Source: Aromatoleum buckelii
Lineage (GTDB): Bacteria; Pseudomonadota; Gammaproteobacteria; Burkholderiales; Rhodocyclaceae
Assembly (NCBI RefSeq): GCF_012910785.2
Contig: NZ_WTVH02000001.1
Coordinates: 248,001-312,000, forward strand
Direction of reading: 5' to 3'
DNA: 64,000 nucleotides
The notes under the pieces are model-generated. The model worked only from the letters and a program-made list of their open reading frames with translations. It was not told the origin of the DNA and made no database searches. How positions within the stretch are numbered: position 1 is the stretch's first letter; the number at the start of each line of letters is the position of its first letter. This document shows positions 58,738-64,000 of the stretch, piece by piece. A program made the translations under genes and the position numbers.

Positions 58738-61038
58738 TCACGGAGGGCCGGCAATTGCGGCAACGACCCCACGCAGATCGCCTGGCAGGAAGGGTTTTTC
58801 GATCACCGGACGGCCGCTCGCGGCGGCAAACTCGCGCAAGGCATCGGTCAAGGTATCCCCGGTCACGAAGACCACGCGCCCGGCCTGCTCGGGCCAGCGT
58901 CGCTCGACCTCCTGATACAGGGCGCGCCCGTCGAGATCGGGCATGCGGATGTCCGTGAGGATCACGTCGTAGCGCTCGGCGGCCATGCGCTCCAACGCTT
59001 CTCGCCCGGAACTGGCGGTGACGACCCGATGCCTCGCGTCGGTCAGAATCTCGGCCAGTGTTTCGCGAATTTCCGCTTCGTCGTCGACGACGAGTATCGC
59101 GCGCGCGCTCGGGCTCTTCTTCACAGGCGGCGGGGCAGCGGTACCCCCTGCGTCGGCATTGCCCACGGGCAGCGTGATCGCGAACTCGGCACCGCCTTCG
59201 ACCGGACAATCGACGGTAAGCGTGCCGCCATGGGCTTCGACGATGCCGAGACTCACCGCCAGCCCGACGCCGGTGCCGACGCCCACCGGCTTGGTGGTGA
59301 AATAAGGCTCGAAGACCCGTGCACGAAGACCCGCCGGAATGCCCGGTCCGTTGTCGGCGACGATGATGCGGATCACGTCGCTGGCCGGGTCGTAACGGCT
59401 GGTCAAGCGAATTCGGCGCGGCCCCGGCTGATCTTGCAGAGCTTGCTGCGCATTGATGATCAAGTTGAGGAACACCTGGTGGAGCTGGTCGGTGTCGGCG
59501 GACACGGCCGGGAGATTGTCGGCAAGATCGAGCGACACGTCGATTCCACTGGTACGAACAGCGTAGCCGGTGATGTCTAGCGCTGCCGACACGACCTCGT
59601 TGATCGCCACCGGAACGCGCTCGGGTTGTTGCTGCCGAGCCATAGCGAGGAAGGTTCGCACGATGCGCGCGCATCGCTCCGCGGCAGTACGGATTTTTGC
59701 TGCAGCGGCCTGGGTCGTCGAATCCCCTTGTTCCTCCAGCATGACCGCCCGCGCCACGACCACGGAAAGCGGGTTGTTGAGTTCGTGAGCGACGCCGGCG
59801 AGCAGCGAACCGAGCGCAGCCAGTTTCTCGCGTTGATGCAGGCTTTCGCGATGGCGCGCCAGCTCCTCTTCGGAGCGCTTCTTTTCGGTGATATCGCGCG
59901 TGATCATCAGCACATGCGGCTTTCCCTGATACTGCATCGGGATGCCGTGAACCTCGACTTCGATCGGGGAGCCGTCCTTGCGCAAATCGGTGAGCTGCAC
60001 GTGCAACGACTCGCCCGCAGCAATCGAACGCAGCAGATCCGGATGGTAGGACGGGCCGACGAATTTGCTCAGCGGCGAAGCCCGGTGCTCCGCTTCGCTG
60101 AAGCCGTAGATCTTCCATAGTGCCGGGTTGGCATCGACCATTTCCCCCGCGGCATTCCACAGCGCCAGCCCGTCAATCGACGCATTGAACATGGATCGAT
60201 ACTGCTCTTCGCTATTCTCCAGTGCCTGCTGCACGCGGGCGCGTTCGGCAATATCCTGACGCAAGCGGGTTTGCGTCTCGGCCACGTCGTCCGCCATCGC
60301 GTCAAAAGCTCGACTCAGCCGGCCGAGCTCGTCGCGCCCACGCAGTTTGCTGCGGGCGGCGAGATTTCCGGCCGCGAGTTGCTCGGCAGCGCCTACCAAT
60401 CGCGCCGTGCGCCGCGTCAGGAGGAAATGGAACGCCAGCCACATCGCCAGGGCAAGCGCGATCACCCATCCGGCCCAGTAGATCGACTGCTGTAGCACCC
60501 GGGCGCGCGCCTCCGCTGTGGACCGCTTGAGATCGTAGGCGAGGAACAGGCTGCCGGCCCTCGAGGGACGAAGTTCTTCGCGCTCGCTTCCCATCAGGAT
60601 TCCGGCGTAGGCGAGCAATGCGTTGTCTGCGTCATCGTGGGTGACCCTCGCGCGGCGTTCGCGAATCGCCCCGGCCGCCTGCTCGAGATCGAACTGAGGC
60701 AGCACGTCGGTGACCGGCTGACCCAGCCACGCCCGACGCGTCGCCGCGATGACCGATTGCCGGTCATCCGTGAGGACGACGACGATGTAGTCGTGGTTGT
60801 GTGCGAGCACCGCAATCTCGCGTTGCGCGGTCACTTCGTCGCCCTTGAGCAGCATGTACTCCAGCGTGCTTTGCAGCCGCGACATCTCCTGAGCGAGGCG
60901 TTTGCGGCTCTCTTCCTCCGCCGCCAGTTCGGCACGCGGCACGTGGTAGACGAAATTGAAGGCACTCAACGTCGCGGCAAACACCAGCAGGATGAGCGGG
61001 ACCGTAAGCCTGAGCGAGGCCGGAAGGCGAATCCTCAC
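58738..61038 (-). CDS. Membrane hybrid sensor kinase: TM-HAMP-PAS-kinase-REC
   Basis: 766 residues from a GTG at 61038. Two transmembrane helices (~10-28 and ~185-205) flank a ~150-residue periplasmic sensor; then HAMP (~205-260), PAS (~275-395), HisKA with GVAHELNNPLSVV, HATPase (ADNGPGIPAGL, GTGVGLAVSLGIVEAHGG) and a C-terminal receiver (VILTDIRMPDLDG). The stop of the binding-protein gene overlaps its start by 4 bases (GTGA), implying tight coupling. Together with the lipoprotein and OmpR-type regulator it should form a three-component sensory system. Confidence 0.92.
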   Translation of the reverse strand: MRIRLPASLRLTVPLILLVFAATLSAFNFVYHVPRAELAAEEESRKRLAQEMSRLQSTLEYMLLKGDEVTAQREIAVLAHNHDYIVVVLTDDRQSVIAATRRAWLGQPVTDVLPQFDLEQAAGAIRERRARVTHDDADNALLAYAGILMGSEREELRPSRAGSLFLAYDLKRSTAEARARVLQQSIYWAGWVIALALAMWLAFHFLLTRRTARLVGAAEQLAAGNLAARSKLRGRDELGRLSRAFDAMADDVAETQTRLRQDIAERARVQQALENSEEQYRSMFNASIDGLALWNAAGEMVDANPALWKIYGFSEAEHRASPLSKFVGPSYHPDLLRSIAAGESLHVQLTDLRKDGSPIEVEVHGIPMQYQGKPHVLMITRDITEKKRSEEELARHRESLHQREKLAALGSLLAGVAHELNNPLSVVVARAVMLEEQGDSTTQAAAAKIRTAAERCARIVRTFLAMARQQQPERVPVAINEVVSAALDITGYAVRTSGIDVSLDLADNLPAVSADTDQLHQVFLNLIINAQQALQDQPGPRRIRLTSRYDPASDVIRIIVADNGPGIPAGLRARVFEPYFTTKPVGVGTGVGLAVSLGIVEAHGGTLTVDCPVEGGAEFAITLPVGNADAGGTAAPPPVKKSPSARAILVVDDEAEIRETLAEILTDARHRVVTASSGREALERMAAERYDVILTDIRMPDLDGRALYQEVERRWPEQAGRVVFVTGDTLTDALREFAAASGRPVIEKPFLPGDLRGVVAAIAGPP

Positions 61039-62015
61039 GGCGGCGAGCTCGCCAGCGGGCCCGGTGCAAGCACTTCATTGATTTCAATCGGAGCGCGCAG
61101 CAACTTCTCTTCCTGCATCAACGCCATGAGTCGGCGCCCGCTGACCGCAAGCTCGGGTGTCGGGCCGCCGAGCATCCTGAGGTTTTCCTCGCGCGACGGG
61201 ATGTGGAGACCTTTCAGCGCGTCGAGGAACTGCTCGCCGGTCGTCTGCTGGCGTATGCCCATGCGGTGCGCCGCATCCCTGGGCTCGCGCTTCAGATAAT
61301 CGAGCGCGCTGAACCAGCCCGTCAGCAGGGCCTGAACGGCGTTGGGCTGTTTTTCGAGTACGGTCGCTCGCACCGCGACGAGATCGACGATCTCTCCGGG
61401 AATTTGCGTGCTGTCGAACAGCGTCGTCGCGCCGGCGCGCAGCAACTGCGTGCGGTACGGGTCGAACGTGACGGCCCCATCCACTTGGCCCTTCACGAAA
61501 GCACTGGGTTGCTCGTTCGACTCGAGGTGCACGACATTGACGTCGCTCGCCCGCATTCCGTTGAGCGCCAGGGCCCGGCTCAAGACGTAGGCACCCAGCG
61601 CACCGCTTTCGACCGCGACCGGCTTGCCCTTGAGGTCCGTCATCGAGCGCATGCCGGGGCGGCCCACGACGACATCTGCACCATGAGACACGTCCACGAC
61701 CAGGATGATCCGGGGTTGCAGCCCATCCACGGCAAGCCCGAAAAGCTCGTCGAGGCTGATCACCATGCCGTCGATGGCCTCGTTGCGAAACGCCCGCAGC
61801 ACTTCGCTCGCCGACGGATATTCGACGAGTTGCACGATATCGGGATCCAGGTGACCCAGCTCCCGCGCCAGATAGAGCGGTTCGCTCCCGATCCACACGT
61901 TGGTGCCGATGCGTAGCGCCGATTCCGGTTCGCGCACGCACCCGGCAAGCGGGAGCAAGAGCGCGACGCACGCGAGAGCGGCCCAATGTTTCCTCATCCA
62001 AAGCGACGTTTTCAC
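61035..62015 (-). CDS. NMT1/SsuA-like substrate-binding lipoprotein
   Basis: 326 residues if the GTG at 62015 is used, which has a GAGGG box; an ATG 18 bases downstream is also possible. Signal peptide with lipobox LLLPLAGC. The body (IGTNVWIGSEPLYLARELG, GAVTFDPYRTQLL) is typical of NMT1/TauA/SsuA-type periplasmic binding proteins. No ABC permease or ATPase gene is beside it; it lies between the response regulator and the kinase, suggesting it presents a ligand to the sensor rather than feeding a transporter. Confidence 0.88.
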   Translation of the reverse strand: MKTSLWMRKHWAALACVALLLPLAGCVREPESALRIGTNVWIGSEPLYLARELGHLDPDIVQLVEYPSASEVLRAFRNEAIDGMVISLDELFGLAVDGLQPRIILVVDVSHGADVVVGRPGMRSMTDLKGKPVAVESGALGAYVLSRALALNGMRASDVNVVHLESNEQPSAFVKGQVDGAVTFDPYRTQLLRAGATTLFDSTQIPGEIVDLVAVRATVLEKQPNAVQALLTGWFSALDYLKREPRDAAHRMGIRQQTTGEQFLDALKGLHIPSREENLRMLGGPTPELAVSGRRLMALMQEEKLLRAPIEINEVLAPGPLASSPP

Positions 62016-62022
62016 TTGGCCC

Positions 62023-62733
62023 TCACTCTCCGCTCGGGACGAACACATAACCGGCATTGCGCACGGTCCTGATGAACCGGGGATGCTCGGGGTCGGGCTC
62101 GATCTTCTTGCGCAGGCGCATGACGCGCAGGTCGACGCTGCGGTCGAACGGGTCCATGTCGCGCTGCTGGCTCAGATTCAGGATGCGTTCGCGAGACAGC
62201 GCCCGGTTGGGGTTTTCCACCAGCGCCTTCAGCAGATCGAACTCCAGCGGCGACATCGGCACGTCATTGGCCGCCTCGTCGGTCAGCCGATGTGCGCCGA
62301 GGTCGAACACGCACCGCCCGACGCGAACCCTGGCGGCGCCAAGATCGGCACATGCGGCGAGCGACGTGCGGCGCAGCACGCTCTTGACGCGGGCGAGGAG
62401 TTCGCGCGGGTCGAAGGGCTTGGATACGTAGTCGTCTGCGCCCATCTCCAGCCCGACGATGCGGTCCACGACCGTACCGGCAGAAGTCAGCATCACGATC
62501 GCGATCCGTGCGTAGTGCTCGCGCAGGTGCCGCGTCAGGCTCAGGCCATCCTCGCCGGGCATGGAGATGTCTACGAGCGCCACGTCAACCGGACTCCCGG
62601 CGGCGATCTCGCGCGCATCGCCGGCGTTAGCCGCGCACAGGGCCGCGTAGCCCTGCGCGACGAAGTATTCCTCCAGCACCTCGCGCACGCCCGGCTCATC
62701 GTCGACGATCAGGATGGTGGCTTTGGGGCTCAT
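62023..62733 (-). CDS. OmpR/PhoB-family response regulator
   Basis: 236 residues from the ATG at 62733. Receiver with DDE pocket, VALVDISMPGEDGLSL (phospho-aspartate), and KPFDPRELLARV; then a winged-helix DNA-binding domain (MSPLEFDLLKALVENPNRAL, RTVRNAGYVFVPSG). First gene of the operon. The neighbour kinase carries its own receiver, so a relay with phosphotransfer steps is possible. Confidence 0.94.
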   Translation of the reverse strand: MSPKATILIVDDEPGVREVLEEYFVAQGYAALCAANAGDAREIAAGSPVDVALVDISMPGEDGLSLTRHLREHYARIAIVMLTSAGTVVDRIVGLEMGADDYVSKPFDPRELLARVKSVLRRTSLAACADLGAARVRVGRCVFDLGAHRLTDEAANDVPMSPLEFDLLKALVENPNRALSRERILNLSQQRDMDPFDRSVDLRVMRLRKKIEPDPEHPRFIRTVRNAGYVFVPSGE

Positions 62734-63040
62734 GGAAGCACGCCCTCTCCTTTGGCCTTGCGGGTACGGCAACGATCGGTTTCGAGGCTGCCTGCTGCAC
62801 GGGCCTTATTCCCCAAGCTAGCACATGCAATCACTCATTGCCCCTTGGACGGGACGCACGCGCGGTGGAACGAAGGCCTGAAACAAACGAAACAAGAACG
62901 GCCTCGCGCTGAAGTTCGCCTGCCATGGCGGCTCAATAGACTGGCCCTCAATCCAGACGCCAGCCGATCCACCGCGACATCGCCCGCGGTTCCCGGGAGG
63001 CCGATCGGAGGGTGAGCCCACGCAACTCAAGGAGAAGACC
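62734..63040. promoter_or_regulatory. Divergent intergenic region
   Basis: 307 bases between the response regulator and the divergent diiron gene. It must hold both promoters; no conserved box was convincingly seen. The diiron gene has a strong AAGGAG box. Confidence 0.45.
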
Positions 63041-63976
63041 ATGGAGGCCATGCAGCACACAGCCAGCAGCGATCGCTACGCCAAGTGCATCGAAGCATCG
63101 AAGCGCATCCGCTGGGACATCGATCGCGACGTGATTCGCGGCCGCAAATTCGACCTCTCGAAGAAGTTCCTGCCCGACGGACTGTCGAAGATCGAGCGTC
63201 TGTCTTTCCTCGATGCCGACGAAAGACGGCTGGTGAGCCAGATCCAGGGGCGTACGTACGCCAACCTTTTCGGGCTCGTCGAACGCTACATCGGCGCCAA
63301 GATGCTCGAGATCAGCCGCGAGCATTCGCTCGGCGACCAGACCGCGCTCGAGGCGCTCGTGCGCTTCACCGATGAGGAACTGAAGCATCAGGAACTGTTC
63401 CGCCGCATCGAGGCGATGATCGCCGCGGACATGCCTCCCGGGTACACCTTCCTGCCGAAGCCAAACGACGTCGCGACCGCCGTGCTCAGCAAGTCGACCT
63501 GGGCAGTGCTTGGATTAACTTGCCACATCGAGCTCTTCACCCAGGCGCACTACCGCCAGAGCATCGAGCCGGACCTCGCGCTGTCCGAGCTTTGGAAGGA
63601 CGTTTTCCTGTTCCATTGGAAGGAGGAGTCGCAGCACGCGATTCTCGACGAACTCGAATGGCGGCGCGAGAACGCCAAGTTGACGCCGGAAGAGCGCGAT
63701 GCGGCCGTCGCCGATCTCATCGACCTGGTCACTGCGGTCGACGGCATCCTGCAGATGCAGGCGAAGGCCGACACCGAGTATTTCCTGCGCGTGTGCGACC
63801 GGACCTTCGACGATGCGCAGGTGCAGCAACTGCACGAGACGATGCTGCAGGCCTATCGCTGGCAGTACATCGTTTCGGGCGTCGCGGACGAGCGCTTCCA
63901 GAAGATCCTGGGCGGCATGATCACGGCGCCGCAGTTCAACCGCATCGGCACGGCGCTCGCACCGATCATGCAATGA
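63041..63976 (+). CDS. Ferritin-like diiron protein
   Basis: 311 residues, mostly helical. Carboxylate-histidine motifs that could hold a diiron site: FTDEELKHQELF (ExxH), LTCHIELFTQAHY, and FHWKEESQHAILDELEW (E..xH). No signal peptide. AAGGAG lies 6 bases before the ATG. Related to ferritin-like/AurF-type oxygenase families at the level of motifs only; exact family not recognised. Its divergence from the three-component system suggests control by it. Confidence 0.65.
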   Translation: MEAMQHTASSDRYAKCIEASKRIRWDIDRDVIRGRKFDLSKKFLPDGLSKIERLSFLDADERRLVSQIQGRTYANLFGLVERYIGAKMLEISREHSLGDQTALEALVRFTDEELKHQELFRRIEAMIAADMPPGYTFLPKPNDVATAVLSKSTWAVLGLTCHIELFTQAHYRQSIEPDLALSELWKDVFLFHWKEESQHAILDELEWRRENAKLTPEERDAAVADLIDLVTAVDGILQMQAKADTEYFLRVCDRTFDDAQVQQLHETMLQAYRWQYIVSGVADERFQKILGGMITAPQFNRIGTALAPIMQ

Positions 63977-64000
63977 CGGCGAGCTGCGAATCCGGGCTCG

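Noticed and set aside
1-64000. tRNA, rRNA or CRISPR array
   Set aside because: No cloverleaf-like gene with a recognisable T-arm, no rRNA motif and no regularly spaced direct repeats were seen when reading the window; a computational scan could still find a short one.

Overview
This is 64 kb of GC-rich chromosomal DNA, most likely from a betaproteobacterium. Rhodocyclales or Burkholderiales is an inference from codon use, from the mix of families (PsiF, PdxR/MocR, LysR, AcoR-type regulators) and from the IS types. No rRNA or tRNA gene and no CRISPR array was seen.

Region 1 (177-21939, all minus strand) is one tightly packed operon for a phage-tail-like contractile injection system (eCIS type). 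In transcription order it encodes a DUF4255 cap/adaptor protein, an unrecognised Ig-like protein, a giant sheath, a tube, a second sheath, a second tube, a tiny DUF5908-like protein, a CIS-tube/LysM protein, a gpD-like hub, a VgrG/gpV spike, an unknown protein, gp25, gpJ, an NHL-propeller/gpI fusion and two large fibre-like proteins sharing an N-terminal domain. Many genes overlap by 1-4 bases. No capsid, terminase or integrase gene is present. The AAA+ ATPase, PAAR tip and tape measure expected for eCIS are not visible, and the operon runs towards the window edge.

Region 2 (22.3-29.6 kb) mixes decayed fragments (an FAD oxidoreductase pseudogene joined to an HsdR tail, IS5 and IS91 remnants) with intact genes: a REC-PAS-kinase-REC-GGDEF-hemerythrin hybrid kinase, an XRE regulator, PsiF and a secreted DNA/RNA nuclease.

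Region 3 (29.6-35.4 kb) holds an ECF sigma/anti-sigma pair divergent from an FDP-like metallo-beta-lactamase protein, an EAL remnant, and a PNPOx-FNR flavoprotein plus AhpD-like protein divergent from a LysR regulator.

Region 4 (35.9-39.7 kb) is visibly AT-richer. It encodes a membrane-anchored DEDDh exonuclease and a HEPN-like protein beside a complete IS5-type element, and it may be a defence-type module.

Region 5 (40.3-49 kb) contains a flavodoxin, a VOC pseudogene, a cytochrome P450, a broken ilvD, a rhomboid protease, a PdxR-type regulator divergent from two CMD/AhpD-like proteins, and an IS630 element inserted exactly in the stop codon of a periplasmic cupin gene.

Region 6 (49.2-57.1 kb) looks like a self-contained alkyl-sulfate/alcohol catabolic island: exported alkylsulfatase, GMC alcohol dehydrogenase with a Tat-exported partner, aldehyde dehydrogenase, and an AcoR-like sigma-54 activator preceded by a perfect 18-bp hairpin.

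Region 7 (57.1-64 kb) has a 1.2-kb gene-free stretch with two inverted perfect DnaA boxes, a small CxxC-repeat protein, a response regulator/binding lipoprotein/hybrid kinase operon, and a diiron ferritin-like protein.
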